A stretch of 54,380 bases of DNA from an uncultured Chitinophagaceae bacterium (GCA_934502905.1 CAKSVK010000005.1:1-54380); one strand, 5' to 3'; numbered from the stretch's first letter, positions 9,696 to 19,126 are shown. Notes: generated from the letters alone by a model not told the origin. Numbers and translations: made by a program.

Positions 9696-9716
9696 CGGCG
9701 CGTGTTCCACGCGCCG
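9696..9716. repeat. 9-bp GC-rich hairpin
   Basis: A perfect inverted repeat, CGGCGCGTG-TTC-CACGCGCCG, in the 259-bp gap between the comB-like and ydeI-like genes. There is no adjoining T-run in either direction, so it looks like a dispersed palindrome rather than an intrinsic terminator. Confidence 0.6.
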
Positions 9717-9845
9717 TTAGATACAGATTGAATTTATCAATGAAAGCCCTTGCATGTCACGACTCAATGATTGAGACCCCCAATCAGATACTCGCAGTGA
9801 TCAAGAAAGTACTGCCTTTACAAGCCCGTCAGGCAAACAGCTCCC

Positions 9846-10355
9846 CTATTCCTTAGCAGCTTTCGATGCCCTTATCATTTCTCCATAACCCCATTTCTTT
9901 GCGGTAGCTTCCACGGTCATAACAATTCTTTTAGACCTGGTTGCTTCCGTTTTGGCACCTTCTATCCACCTGGAAAAATAATGCTGATGGCTGCGGGGAA
10001 GACTGTTAAAGAAATCAAACGCTGCAGGCTCATCCTTAAGGCATTCTATCAATTCCGGTAACACCTCATATTCCTTTTCATCATACTGCAACTGTACCCT
10101 GACAGCAGCGCCGGCATTTTTCCTGAGTGCCTTCCGCATAACAGCGTTAACTGCAAGAATAAAAGCACCCCCTCCCATAGGTACCAGGCTTATCCCTTCT
10201 ATGACATAATTATCCAGCCGGACTTTTACCCGAAAAGATTTTTTGGTGCCGGGTTTTATCTTTTGCGCTACCTCCACCGGAATGCCGATATAAGACCAAC
10301 CGGTCTTTTCTCCTTTTTCAGCAAACTTTTGTATCGTAGCGGTAAAAGTTACCAT
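9846..10355 (-). CDS. DUF1905 / YdeI-OmpD-associated family protein
   Basis: A 169-residue protein with two small domains: an N-terminal DUF1905 beta domain (residues about 1-95, with GWSYIGIPVEVAQKI) and a C-terminal YdeI/OmdA-like helix-turn region (FFNSLPRSHQHYFSRWIEGAKTEATRSKRI). Proteins of this type are widespread in soil Bacteroidota; no biochemical function is established. It ends 16 bases... downstream of, and on the same strand as, the UbiD-type decarboxylase, so the two may be cotranscribed. Confidence 0.83.
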   Translation of the reverse strand: MVTFTATIQKFAEKGEKTGWSYIGIPVEVAQKIKPGTKKSFRVKVRLDNYVIEGISLVPMGGGAFILAVNAVMRKALRKNAGAAVRVQLQYDEKEYEVLPELIECLKDEPAAFDFFNSLPRSHQHYFSRWIEGAKTEATRSKRIVMTVEATAKKWGYGEMIRASKAAKE

Positions 10356-10371
10356 AAGGAATTTTGCTTAT

Positions 10372-12300
10372 TTATTCTACCACAGCTTCCTCCCCATACA
10401 TCTGACCCTTGTATTGCAACGAGGGAGAAGGAATAAATGCACCCAGGTTCAGCTCAGACCACTTCTTATCAACCGATTCAATAGTAACATCATCAGATAC
10501 CACTATGTTGGGCCAGTCGCGATGAAAATCATCGAATTCCTTTGTTTTGCGGGTGCCGTCCAATCCCAGGCAGGCAAATATCTTACCGGGCTGATGTGCC
10601 GATACCCGCTCAACCAATATTGAATCTCTTTTAGGATCCAGGTTATTACAAAAACGCCACAATGCTACAGACAGCTTATGTGGATCTACGCTATGTTCCA
10701 CATACAGGATCATCTTTATACTTTCTATGCCGGGTATCGTATCACATATATGACGGTGCAATTCTTCAATGTGCCGCTTCCTGTTTTTTTTCACGGATAT
10801 CATCAGGCAGGGAATATGATACGAAACAGACAATACATTTATATCTACCACTTCAGGAAAGAAATGGACAAAATCTGTTTTTGAAACCGTTACGCCGGTC
10901 TGCAACCCTGCGTAACGATCATCTGTTTCTTCATCAAATTTCCGGGTACCGTCTATGCACATCTTACCGCCAAATCCCATCTTGCTGCAACTATGGTCCA
11001 GCACATCCATTGGCCCTGTTGTAAGCGACACATCAGTAGCCACGTTAAGATTCCGAAATACGGTTTGCGCCAGGGACGGGTAGTCAGTAATATCGGTCAG
11101 TTCATCTGCTATCACCAGTATTTTATTAAACATCATCTGTCCGGCACCCCACATGGCATTCATTACTTTTTGCCCCTGCCCGGCATAATCTTTTTTGATC
11201 CTGGAGATCACCAGATTGTGAAACACGCCTTCCACCGGCATTTCCATGTCCATGATCTCGGGGACCAGCGCCATTTTTATCGGAGCGAGGAATATCCTTT
11301 CGGTGGCTTTTCCCAGCCATGCATCTTCCTGTGGCGGAATACCCACAATAGTAGCCGGATACACGGGGCTTTTTTTATGGGTAATGGCCGTAACGTGAAA
11401 TCTGGGATACCAGTCCGGCAGGGAATAATAGCCCGTATGATCTCCAAAAGGACCCTCCCAAACCAGTTCCTCCTCGGGATCTACATATCCTTCTATTACA
11501 AAATCTGCATCAGCCGGCACTTCCAGTTCCGGCTGGGTGATACATTTTACCAGCTCTACCTTCTTTTTCCGCAAAAAGCCAGCCAGCATGTATTCGTCTA
11601 CATTTTCCGGGAGTGGCGCGGTGGCAGAATAAGCATATACCGGGTCTCCACCCAATGCCACGGCAACGGGCATACGCTTTTTCTGCTTCTTATATTCAGC
11701 AAAATGTTTTGCGGATACTTTGTGCTTATGCCAGTGCATACCTGTCATAGTAGGCGTAAACACCTGCATACGGTACATCCCTACGTTTCGTATACCGGTC
11801 AACAGGTCTTTTGTATGAATGATCGGCAGGGTAATAAACGGACCTCCGTCTTTTGGCCAGCAGGTGATCACGGGAAGCTTACCCAGATCCGGATTTTCTG
11901 TAATGATTACCTCCTGGCAGGCACCACGCCCACTTTTTACTTTCGGCATCCAGGAGGCAAACTGCCCCAGCCTGGGCAACATATTCAGCTTATCCAGTAT
12001 GCTTTCTTTGGGCTTGGTCAGCAGCTTGAACAGGTCTTCGATCTGCCTGGCAATATCATCCAGCTTCTCCACGCCGAGAGCCATGCACATCCTTTTCTCA
12101 CTTCCATAAGCATTCATCAATACCGGGAAGGCATAGCCGGTATTTTCAAACAACAAAGCTTTACCGCCATTACCGCTTTTACTGACCCTGTCGGTTATTT
12201 CCGCTATCTCCAGTTTCGGATCCACATATGCTTTTATCCTGACCAGTTCTCCCGCTTTTTCCAAAGCCTCAATAAATTCCTGCTGATTTTTAAACGCCAT
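10372..12300 (-). CDS. UbiD family decarboxylase (menaquinone biosynthesis type)
   Basis: A 642-residue member of the UbiD family of prenylated-FMN decarboxylases. Typical stretches are ITCWPKDGGPFITLP, GMHWHKHK, the glutamate-rich VDPEEELVWEGPFGDHTGYYS with the catalytic Glu region, and ILVIADELTDITDYPSLAQ. The length and order match the 600-residue Bacteroidota/Epsilonproteobacteria branch annotated as menaquinone biosynthesis decarboxylase of the futalosine route, rather than E. coli UbiD (about 490). No mqn gene is nearby, so assignment to menaquinone is by family only. A matching UbiX flavin prenyltransferase would be required elsewhere in the genome. Confidence 0.87.
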   Translation of the reverse strand: MAFKNQQEFIEALEKAGELVRIKAYVDPKLEIAEITDRVSKSGNGGKALLFENTGYAFPVLMNAYGSEKRMCMALGVEKLDDIARQIEDLFKLLTKPKESILDKLNMLPRLGQFASWMPKVKSGRGACQEVIITENPDLGKLPVITCWPKDGGPFITLPIIHTKDLLTGIRNVGMYRMQVFTPTMTGMHWHKHKVSAKHFAEYKKQKKRMPVAVALGGDPVYAYSATAPLPENVDEYMLAGFLRKKKVELVKCITQPELEVPADADFVIEGYVDPEEELVWEGPFGDHTGYYSLPDWYPRFHVTAITHKKSPVYPATIVGIPPQEDAWLGKATERIFLAPIKMALVPEIMDMEMPVEGVFHNLVISRIKKDYAGQGQKVMNAMWGAGQMMFNKILVIADELTDITDYPSLAQTVFRNLNVATDVSLTTGPMDVLDHSCSKMGFGGKMCIDGTRKFDEETDDRYAGLQTGVTVSKTDFVHFFPEVVDINVLSVSYHIPCLMISVKKNRKRHIEELHRHICDTIPGIESIKMILYVEHSVDPHKLSVALWRFCNNLDPKRDSILVERVSAHQPGKIFACLGLDGTRKTKEFDDFHRDWPNIVVSDDVTIESVDKKWSELNLGAFIPSPSLQYKGQMYGEEAVVE

Positions 12301-12389
12301 TACATAACAGATTTAAGTACAAAGGTACTATACCCTGCGATAAATCCATTTTCTGCAGCAAGGGAAGCAGTTCCGGTCATATCATCCTG

Positions 12390-12506
12390 TTACTGCCAGC
12401 CGCCACCAAGCGACCGGTATAGCTGCATCCCGGCTGTCAGCAAGTTGGTCTTTACTGTCACCAGCTGCTCCTGTGCTTTATCGATAGAGACAAGGGTATT
12501 TTCTGT
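12390..12506 (-). pseudogene. C-terminal remnant of a RND efflux outer-membrane (TolC/NodT) protein
   Basis: On the minus strand this reads TENTLVSIDKAQEQLVTVK followed by a conserved tail ending LYRSLGGGWQ and a stop at 12390-12392. That tail is the characteristic C-terminus of NodT-type efflux outer-membrane subunits. The frame is closed by a stop immediately upstream (12507-12509), and no other part of a TolC-like gene is present, so this is a remnant of a deleted efflux operon. A further 43-codon minus-strand frame just upstream (about 12480-12612) has no recognisable identity. Confidence 0.7.
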
Positions 12507-12679
12507 TTACCAATGGCTTGATGCTTTTCAGCTCAATCTTCGCATCTGCCAGTCTGACCTTCTCCACGTTCCCGTTTACTTTTACTATGCTAACCATCCG
12601 AATCATATACACAAAAAAATCATATGCAAATATTCTGATTTTCCGGGCTCACTTTGGTATTCATAATGATCTGTTATCA

Positions 12680-12788
12680 ATTTTATTAAAATGTCATCAA
12701 TAGCCGTGGTTGTCTCCACAAACCACAGCCCGCGCTACGGTTAGTGTCTCTACTGACCGAAAAAATAATTTTGATACCTGTTCATTAT
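12680..12788 (-). repeat. Dispersed structured repeat, short copy
   Basis: Read on the minus strand, this begins ATAATGAACAGGTAT, continues with a near-identical AATTATTTTTTCGG block, and ends in a GTGGTT...AACCAC hairpin followed by GATGACATTTTAATAAAA. The same ends in the same order occur on the plus strand at 51280-51558, where the middle is about 170 bases longer. This copy is therefore an internally deleted version. Weaker similarity continues about 20 bases beyond the 12680 end. Confidence 0.75.
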
Positions 12789-12941
12789 CAGTTCTCTGAA
12801 AACTTCAGCACAGCATAAAGTATATGTCCCTTAACATAAGAGGAAGATCCGTTGCGTATCTGCCGGGAAATGAAGTCTATGTTATTTTTCTCCCTCTTAA
12901 AAAGCAGAATATTAAAAATGCTGATACAACAGCATGATACC

Positions 12942-14330
12942 TTAAAGGGATTCGAGAAATTTGATTAAGGCGTTCCTCTCTTCCAGTGTCATTGCCTTCA
13001 CTTTGTTCTTCGCAGAAAGTGCTTCCCCCCCATGCCACATGATTGCCTCCATAAAATTCCTTGCCCGCCCATCGTGCAGGAAGTTGGTATGGCCATTCAC
13101 TCTCTGCGTAAGACCGATTCCCCACAAGGGGGCAGTCCGCCATTCATTACTGGTCGCAAGGTTGTCAGGACGATGATCGGCAAGATCCTCTCCCATATCG
13201 TGCAGCAGCAAATCAGTATAGGGATGAATAAGCTGGTTGCTGACAGATGGAAAGGCTACATTAACAGCTGTCCTGACATCAGGTATATGACATTTCGAAC
13301 AGCCAGCATCCAGGAATAATTGTTTTCCCTTTTTTACGGCTTCATCGGTGGCATTTCTTCGTCCCGGCACAGCCAGGGTCTTTACATAAAATACTACATT
13401 ATGCAGGATGCTATCCGTTATTTCCGGATCATCCTCCAGGTGATCTGTCTGCGGCTGCCCCCAACTGTTTTCTTTGGGAAAAACAGATGTGGTGATTCCA
13501 ATATCCTGGTGATAGGCAATTGCCGTTTGCTGTAACAGTGTCGGCTGGTTGGCTTTCCAGCCAAAACGGCCCAGCTCTTTTTTTTGATTTACATGATCCC
13601 ATACATAATTGGGTCTGCCACTGATGCCATCTCCATTCACATCATTTTCATCGGCGCGGGATAATACATCCGCTTCACTGATACCCTCCAGCAATCCCAG
13701 TCCGAATACCGGCGAAGCTACCCGGGGCGAAAGCATTGTATTGGATGGCAGAGGCGCATAAGCATTAATTATCTTATACTCAGGCACCCTCAGGTAATAA
13801 GGTTGACCGTCATCAAAAAAAAATTCCTGCTCGGTATATGCAATCGTTACATCTCCCTCTTTTACCACACCAAGATTTGACCTGTTTTGCAGTTGGTCGC
13901 CAAATCCGGGAACGGGATTCGGTCCACCATGCGCATCTGTTCCCGGGATGCTCAACCGGAACAGCATCTGAACTGTATTATCACCGCTGCCGGGTACTTT
14001 GCCTCTCCCGTCGCCGATATGGCAGGAAGCACAGCCAGTATTCACAAAAACAGGTCCTAATCCCCCATTTATGGGTGCAGGTGCGGAAACAAATGTTGCG
14101 CTAAAATGCACATCGCCTATTTCGTGTACCCGCTCCAGGTGATCCGGCATGACAGGGAACATATGTCCAAAAGCCTTGCTGCTCTGATCGAAAACCGTCT
14201 GTTGTCCGCCGCTCAGCCATTCCTCATCGGGATTGGAATAGGAATTGTCAAACTTGGTGCAAGCGTATAGCCAGACCGTAATTCCTATGCAAAGAAGAAA
14301 AACAAACCGGTATGGCCCCGAAATGCTCAT
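12942..14330 (-). CDS. Di-heme oxidoreductase / DUF1111 c-type cytochrome lipoprotein
   Basis: From the Met at 14330 (MSISGPYRF) the protein has a lipoprotein signal ending VWLYAC; an in-frame Met at 14372 would add 14 residues that do not look like a signal. Two c-type heme sites are visible: CASCHIGDGRGK and CSKCHIPDVRT. This is the DUF1111 family, called thiol oxidoreductase or di-heme oxidoredictase, related to MauG-like cytochrome peroxidases. It is the last gene of a probable four-gene operon behind an imelysin, and DUF1111 genes neighbour imelysins in many genomes, which suggests a periplasmic iron or heme redox role. Start of the next gene upstream is 21 bases from the alternative Met. 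Confidence 0.88.
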   Translation of the reverse strand: MSISGPYRFVFLLCIGITVWLYACTKFDNSYSNPDEEWLSGGQQTVFDQSSKAFGHMFPVMPDHLERVHEIGDVHFSATFVSAPAPINGGLGPVFVNTGCASCHIGDGRGKVPGSGDNTVQMLFRLSIPGTDAHGGPNPVPGFGDQLQNRSNLGVVKEGDVTIAYTEQEFFFDDGQPYYLRVPEYKIINAYAPLPSNTMLSPRVASPVFGLGLLEGISEADVLSRADENDVNGDGISGRPNYVWDHVNQKKELGRFGWKANQPTLLQQTAIAYHQDIGITTSVFPKENSWGQPQTDHLEDDPEITDSILHNVVFYVKTLAVPGRRNATDEAVKKGKQLFLDAGCSKCHIPDVRTAVNVAFPSVSNQLIHPYTDLLLHDMGEDLADHRPDNLATSNEWRTAPLWGIGLTQRVNGHTNFLHDGRARNFMEAIMWHGGEALSAKNKVKAMTLEERNALIKFLESL

Positions 14331-14393
14331 GGTAGTTGGAAGAGGGGAAAAGATTAAACCGGGTATACGCACGTATACCCGGTGGTTGAAATA

Positions 14394-15464
14394 TTATTGC
14401 CCATATTGCTGTACAAATGGCTTGAGCTTTTCATCAAGCGTTGTTGCCAGGTCATTTATTTTGGTCATGGCAGTCTGCACCTGTGTAGGTTGGCTCAGGA
14501 TAGCTTCTCCGAAAGGTACGCTGATGGCTTGTAGTGCTGCGATCGCTGTGCCATGCTTCTCCTTTATTTCATTATCCAGCGACAGATTGTGGGTCCGTAC
14601 CAGGTCTTCAAGTCCTTTACCGTCTTCGTTGAATTTTCCCTGGTACATATCCATGATACCACGGATATTGTTTGTAAAATCGGTGATGGAATTCTTGGCA
14701 AAAGGACTTTCCTCCAGCATCGGCTCCTGCACTTCAAACGGATCCTTCATTTTACCGTTTGCCACTTCGTCACATATTCCGCTCATACCGTCTACAATGG
14801 TTTCAAATGCAACACGTTTGGAAGTAAACTCCGTGTTTCCGGATGCTCCCGCCGTTGCTAACAGAGCAGCATAACCGCTCTTCCAGCTGGATTCCACATC
14901 TTTTGCCAGCTTTTCCAGGTTCTGGGTTAGTCCGAGCAGATACTCCTTTTCTCTTGCAGTAAACTGGGCTGCTGTTTTGTTACCGTCCTTTCCCCACAGC
15001 AGGTATTCGATAGGATGAAATCCTTTCAGGGCATCGTGCTCTTCGTTCAGCCCATCGATATAAGCTTCATTCAGTTCCTGGTTGCTTTTCAGCAGGTCGT
15101 TCAGCTCGTTAAAATCCACCGGCCAGGTATCGATCCTGGGGTCAATTTTATCTACATCCACCGGACCAAAAAGCCAGGCTTCGGAACGCTCCCAGGTTTC
15201 GCGGATACTTTTCCAAAGGTTCCTGCAACTGGCAAGCTTATCATCTGTCGGCTCTGCCGCCAGCGCCGTAGCTGCCGTCAGCAGCTCGCCTGCTTTCGAA
15301 GCCATATCCGTATAGCTCGCGGTGATCACCTTATTGGCCGCATCCTGTAAAATTTCCGTTTTCAGCGTTTCCGTATCTGTTCCACCATTGTCTTTATTCT
15401 TATCGCAGGAAGACAGGAACCCTGCTGTCAACAGCATCAATGCTGCGCTGATTTTTTTGATCAT
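14394..15464 (-). CDS. Imelysin family iron-associated lipoprotein
   Basis: A 356-residue protein of the imelysin (peptidase M75) family. The N-terminus is a lipoprotein signal (LMLLTAGFLSSC). The hallmark GxHxxE is present as GFHPIEYLLWG, and NxxE-like helices repeat in the second half, giving the two four-helix bundles of the fold. Imelysins are iron-regulated, surface or periplasmic proteins related to the EfeO component of iron uptake; proteolytic activity has not been demonstrated convincingly. It lies 13 bases after the Rieske gene and before the di-heme gene, consistent with a shared operon. Confidence 0.9.
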   Translation of the reverse strand: MIKKISAALMLLTAGFLSSCDKNKDNGGTDTETLKTEILQDAANKVITASYTDMASKAGELLTAATALAAEPTDDKLASCRNLWKSIRETWERSEAWLFGPVDVDKIDPRIDTWPVDFNELNDLLKSNQELNEAYIDGLNEEHDALKGFHPIEYLLWGKDGNKTAAQFTAREKEYLLGLTQNLEKLAKDVESSWKSGYAALLATAGASGNTEFTSKRVAFETIVDGMSGICDEVANGKMKDPFEVQEPMLEESPFAKNSITDFTNNIRGIMDMYQGKFNEDGKGLEDLVRTHNLSLDNEIKEKHGTAIAALQAISVPFGEAILSQPTQVQTAMTKINDLATTLDEKLKPFVQQYGQ

Positions 15465-15477
15465 ATAACTGTTCTTA

Positions 15478-15900
15478 TTAGGTTAAATAAATAAATACTG
15501 TATTATCAGAGATCTTTGTTGCAAATTTCTTCAGGGGTTTGAGCGCGGGCTCTTTCAGCACATTTCCGTCAAAATCGAAGTAGCTGCCATGCGCGGTACA
15601 AACTATTTTTTTAGAGGTGGGCGTCAACCCGATCCCTTCGTGGGTACATTTCAGGTACAGCGCATTGTAATGATCTCCTTGCTGCACCAGCAGGATATCA
15701 TTCTCAAACCCTTCCGGCCTCACTACGATCATCTTCTTTTCGTTCCGGAATTCGGATTCCGGAACCGAAATAACATTGTCCTTCTGAGAAGTTTTAAAAA
15801 CCGGCAGACCGGCCGTGCATCCCTCCAACATAAAGCTGACGCCCAGCAAAGCGGTGCAATGTGCGCAGCCCGTTTTAATAAAATTTCTTCTCGTAACCAT
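15478..15900 (-). CDS. Rieske 2Fe-2S lipoprotein
   Basis: From the Met at 15900 (MVTRRNFIKTG) the product is 140 residues. The start has a Tat-like RRNF motif followed by a hydrophobic segment and a Cys (LEGC), so it may be an exported lipoprotein folded before export, as Rieske proteins usually are. The two cluster-binding boxes are CTHEG and CTAHGSYFDFDG, with the usual spacing. It is a stand-alone Rieske domain with no membrane cytochrome b near, so it is likely an electron carrier for its neighbours rather than part of a bc1 complex. The upstream porin stop is 5 bases away. Confidence 0.88.
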   Translation of the reverse strand: MVTRRNFIKTGCAHCTALLGVSFMLEGCTAGLPVFKTSQKDNVISVPESEFRNEKKMIVVRPEGFENDILLVQQGDHYNALYLKCTHEGIGLTPTSKKIVCTAHGSYFDFDGNVLKEPALKPLKKFATKISDNTVFIYLT

Positions 15901-15904
15901 ACTA

Positions 15905-17155
15905 CTAAAAGTTATAGGCCAGCCCAAGGTTAACGAACCCGTTATGGGTATAGTAAGGGATCACCTGGGGAAATGGCGTAATGATCAATGCGGGGTTGGG
16001 CTCTCCGGTTATGCGTCTCACATAATCGGCTTTTACAGCAATTCCACGGATAGGCTTATAGGTTATCCCACCGATAATATAATGCTGCCGGTTCGCGTCG
16101 TTTCTTATGCCGTTTGCAGGGATCTTTGCATTCAGATCCATATACTCATACCGTCCAAATACTATCAGGCTCTTTTTATCTCCGAACTTTGTATATAGCA
16201 GGTTATATGCCGCCTCGCCGTAAGCGCCATATACTGTGCTGGGTGTATTATTAGCATATGCCAGGTTAATATTGGATGCGTCCGGAATTTTTACCAGGGC
16301 ACCTATTGCCTTCAACGACCAACCTGCATGGTGGTACTGGGCATTTGCTTCTGTTAAAAAAACGGGATTCCCAAAGGCGCCGGAATTCAGGTGAAGACTG
16401 TCTGCCACGCGTTTTTCAACGCCCGTGGAACCACCCATATAACCCGATACCTGGAACCGGAAATTGCTGAGATAATACAGCAGGGACCCTGAAACAGCAA
16501 GCCCCATACCCGATGCCGCCGACCCCAACTGCCTGCCACCCCTGATACCCGAACCGTTACCAAACTTTGAGGAGTTCAATCCATTGGTAACAGAAAAGCT
16601 GTAGTTCAATCCCGGGACTGCCGGAATGCCACCATATATACCTGCGCCGATCTCCCGCCACGTAGACGGAATGACCAGCTCCTCCAGCACAGGGCGGTCT
16701 ACACCATTGAAGGTAGTAGGCAAATGATTTTCATTGATAATGCCGAGCCTGGGAATAAAAAGTCCTCCTACGATGTAAGTGGTAGGCGTAAGGTTGAACT
16801 TCAGGAAAGCCTGTTCCATACTGATACCTCCTTTTGCAATACCCGATTCGTCACCGGCCTGTCCCACTACCAGGGCATCTTCTATCTCCAATTCTGTAAA
16901 CAACGATATCTTATGGTTGAACTTGTGCCCCACGAACAGTACGAGCCGGCTGAGTGAAGCTTCAGCGTCCCGCCTCCTGGTATCGAGTGAATATTTAGCC
17001 TCTCCGTACCCGGATATAAGTGTGGCCTGCTCTTTGGAAATCAAACCTGAATATAAACTGTCTTCTGCCGTCAGTACCTGTGCATGCAGCATGGAGCATA
17101 CAAACATGTGGGCCAACAACACTGAAATAAAGAGCATCCTTCTATGGAAAAACAT
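15905..17155 (-). CDS. Outer-membrane beta-barrel (porin-like) protein
   Basis: The best start is the Met at 17155, giving a signal peptide FFHRRMLFISVLLAHMF ending before Ala-Gln (MLHAQ); a longer frame reaches 17263 but its extra residues do not look like protein of this type. About 417 residues of alternating hydrophobic strands follow, ending in Phe (LGLAYNF), the normal C-terminal signal for barrel insertion. Repeated features such as GGLFIPRLGIINENHLP and GRYEYMDLNAK are typical of porins of the phosphate-selective O/P type. First gene of the probable porin-Rieske-imelysin-di-heme operon; the substrate could be iron or an iron complex by context. Confidence 0.8.
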   Translation of the reverse strand: MFFHRRMLFISVLLAHMFVCSMLHAQVLTAEDSLYSGLISKEQATLISGYGEAKYSLDTRRRDAEASLSRLVLFVGHKFNHKISLFTELEIEDALVVGQAGDESGIAKGGISMEQAFLKFNLTPTTYIVGGLFIPRLGIINENHLPTTFNGVDRPVLEELVIPSTWREIGAGIYGGIPAVPGLNYSFSVTNGLNSSKFGNGSGIRGGRQLGSAASGMGLAVSGSLLYYLSNFRFQVSGYMGGSTGVEKRVADSLHLNSGAFGNPVFLTEANAQYHHAGWSLKAIGALVKIPDASNINLAYANNTPSTVYGAYGEAAYNLLYTKFGDKKSLIVFGRYEYMDLNAKIPANGIRNDANRQHYIIGGITYKPIRGIAVKADYVRRITGEPNPALIITPFPQVIPYYTHNGFVNLGLAYNF

Positions 17156-17313
17156 AACCTCTGATTGGAATGCAAAGTTTGAAGGAATTTCCAATACGAC
17201 ATTTACGAGATGCGGAAAACCCAAAAATTGTCGTGGGCTACTTTTCTCTTCATTTTTTACCATCGCATAAAACGGGGCATTTTATCGTTATACTTATTAA
17301 ACAATGCTCATCC

Positions 17314-17712
17314 ATGTCAAGAGAAGACCAACGCTTCCAATTAAAGCTGGAAATCATTCAAAGCCCCAAGAGTATTACGGTTCCGCTTGTTTCGGCAAAT
17401 TATTCCCTTGCCCGCCACATGGAAACCTCCTATAGCGGTCCTAATGACTATTATATAAACGTTGTTCCAAAGTCTTTCAGCCAGGATCTGCTTTTGCTGA
17501 TCTCCGAGCCTGCAGCCACATACAGCGGCTTCATCCTGATAACGGATAGCTACGGACAGGAAAAAGTGAGAAGGATCGACCTGACAGACTTTCATTTTGC
17601 TTCTGTCAGCGAAGGATTCTATAACTATAATAATTCCGAAAGCACCTGCAGCCTGATCATGTACGCCAAAGGCATCATGATCGACAGGATACCGATAAAG
17701 AAAGAAGCTTGA
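17314..17712 (+). CDS. Small protein resembling Bacteroidota Hcp/TssD tube proteins
   Basis: A 132-residue protein from the Met at 17314 (MSREDQRFQLKLE); a longer frame from 17170 runs antisense to the porin promoter and is unlikely. Predicted to be mostly beta strands. The layout (early strand with ANYSLARHME, then DYYINVVPKSFSQDLLLLI, then IDLTDFHFASVSEGFYNY and a last strand SLIMYAKGI) resembles the short TssD/Hcp-like proteins of Bacteroidota type VI secretion loci. Sequence identity is low and no other type VI gene is nearby, so this could be an orphan tube paralogue or an unrelated small beta protein. Confidence 0.45.
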   Translation: MSREDQRFQLKLEIIQSPKSITVPLVSANYSLARHMETSYSGPNDYYINVVPKSFSQDLLLLISEPAATYSGFILITDSYGQEKVRRIDLTDFHFASVSEGFYNYNNSESTCSLIMYAKGIMIDRIPIKKEA

Positions 17713-17833
17713 AATACAAGGATGACCTATCCCGCTTCAACAGAGGTTATATTCCAGTAAAATGATCCTGCACATATAACTACCCCTGCCCCGTTTGCAG
17801 CATGGAAATTCAGTAATATTGCCAAAACAAGTC

Positions 17834-19126
17834 ATGAAAAAGCTACAGCTCTTCCTGTACCTGTTGCTGGCAATAAATAGCAGCAGTCAATCCGGCGCTG
17901 AAGTCATTGTTCCTGCGGGCGGTAATTCCTGGGTAACACCGGACAGCCTGGAAGAAAAGATCACGGCTGCCGGCTGGGAAAACTGGCAAAACAGTAATGT
18001 TGTCTTTACCACCTATATAAAAGTATCACGGCCGGGGAGCCTGAAGGTAAAAGCGGCAATAGAAGCTTCGGAAGGTGAAAGTAAACTGCAATGTACCATC
18101 GCCGGCAAAGGCAAAACGATTAAGGTATCCGGTAATAAAAAAGAGTATATGATAGGTAAATGGCATATCCGGCAGGCAGGTTATGTGGCTATTCAGATGA
18201 GTGGTATCAGCAGAACGGGACCCGGGTTTGGAAAACTCACCCATTTTATTGTAAGCGGCTCCTGCATTGACGAGGAGACAGCCTATGTAAAAAACAATGA
18301 GGATAATTATTTCTATTGGGGACGCAGAGGTCCATCCGTTCATTTAAGCTACGATATCAATGAAGCGGGTAGGGAGATAACACATTTTTACAGTGAAATA
18401 GAAGTGCCGGAAGGGAATGACGTAACAGGCTCGTATTATATGGCGAATGGCTTCGCGGAAGGATACTTTGGTATGCAGGTCAATTCGCCCGGTGAAAGAA
18501 GGATACTATTTTCTGTTTGGAGCCCTTTTCAGACAGATGATCCCAGGGATATACCAGACGACCAGAAGATACTGATGCTCCGGAAAGGAGAAGGAGTATA
18601 CACCGGAGAATTTGGAAATGAAGGCTCGGGCGGACAAAGTTTCTTACGCTATAGTTGGAAGACAGGTATCCGATACCGGTTTTTGCTGCAAGGCATTCCC
18701 GTTGCTAATAATTATACGAACTATACGGCCTATTTTTATGCGCCGGAGGAAAATAAATGGCGGCTGATCGCTTCCTTCAGTCGCCCGAAAACCCATACTT
18801 ATCTCACGCGGTTTCATTCTTTCCTGGAAAACTTTATACCTGGCACAGGTAACATTACCCGGAAAGCCTGGTACCTGAACCAATGGGTGAGGGACAAAGA
18901 AGGCAACTGGTTTGCTATCGGGAAAGCCCGCTTTACTGCGGACGCTACTGCACAGAAAAAGTACCGGTTGGACTACGCAGGGGGAATAGAGAATGGAAGA
19001 TTCTTCCTGAAAAATGACGGTTTCTTTAATGAATCCACTCCGCTGCAGTCCGTGTTTATTTTACCCAAAGCACCTGCAGTCCCACCGGAGATCGATTTTG
19101 AAGCACTGGAAAAATTGCAGCAATAA
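17834..19126 (+). CDS. DUF3472 domain secreted protein
   Basis: From the Met at 17834 (MKKLQLFLYLLLA) the protein is 430 residues with a clear signal peptide. An N-terminal beta domain (about residues 20-135, with VIVPAGGNSW and WENWQNSNVVFTTYIKV) matches the DUF5077 type and may bind carbohydrate. The DUF3472 domain follows (about 150-330) with GSYYMANGFAEGYFGMQV, ILFSVWSPFQTDDP and GGQSFLRYSWKTG. The remainder is another beta region. DUF3472 proteins are found in animal and soil bacteria and are suspected to act on or bind glycans; no activity is established. It stands alone, with a 561-bp repeat-rich gap downstream. Confidence 0.85.
   Translation: MKKLQLFLYLLLAINSSSQSGAEVIVPAGGNSWVTPDSLEEKITAAGWENWQNSNVVFTTYIKVSRPGSLKVKAAIEASEGESKLQCTIAGKGKTIKVSGNKKEYMIGKWHIRQAGYVAIQMSGISRTGPGFGKLTHFIVSGSCIDEETAYVKNNEDNYFYWGRRGPSVHLSYDINEAGREITHFYSEIEVPEGNDVTGSYYMANGFAEGYFGMQVNSPGERRILFSVWSPFQTDDPRDIPDDQKILMLRKGEGVYTGEFGNEGSGGQSFLRYSWKTGIRYRFLLQGIPVANNYTNYTAYFYAPEENKWRLIASFSRPKTHTYLTRFHSFLENFIPGTGNITRKAWYLNQWVRDKEGNWFAIGKARFTADATAQKKYRLDYAGGIENGRFFLKNDGFFNESTPLQSVFILPKAPAVPPEIDFEALEKLQQ

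Noticed and set aside
9696..9716. GC-rich hairpin considered as an intrinsic terminator
   Set aside because: No T-run follows on either strand within 10 bases.
10993..12666. Long plus-strand open frame of 557 codons opposite the UbiD-type gene
   Set aside because: It is fully antisense to a well-conserved decarboxylase, is rich in His, Phe, Cys and Ile in no order, and matches no fold; it results from codon bias of the real gene.
17170..17313. Upstream extension of the Hcp-like frame
   Set aside because: It overlaps the promoter and 5' region of the divergent porin operon and has no protein-like composition; the Met at 17314 fits better.
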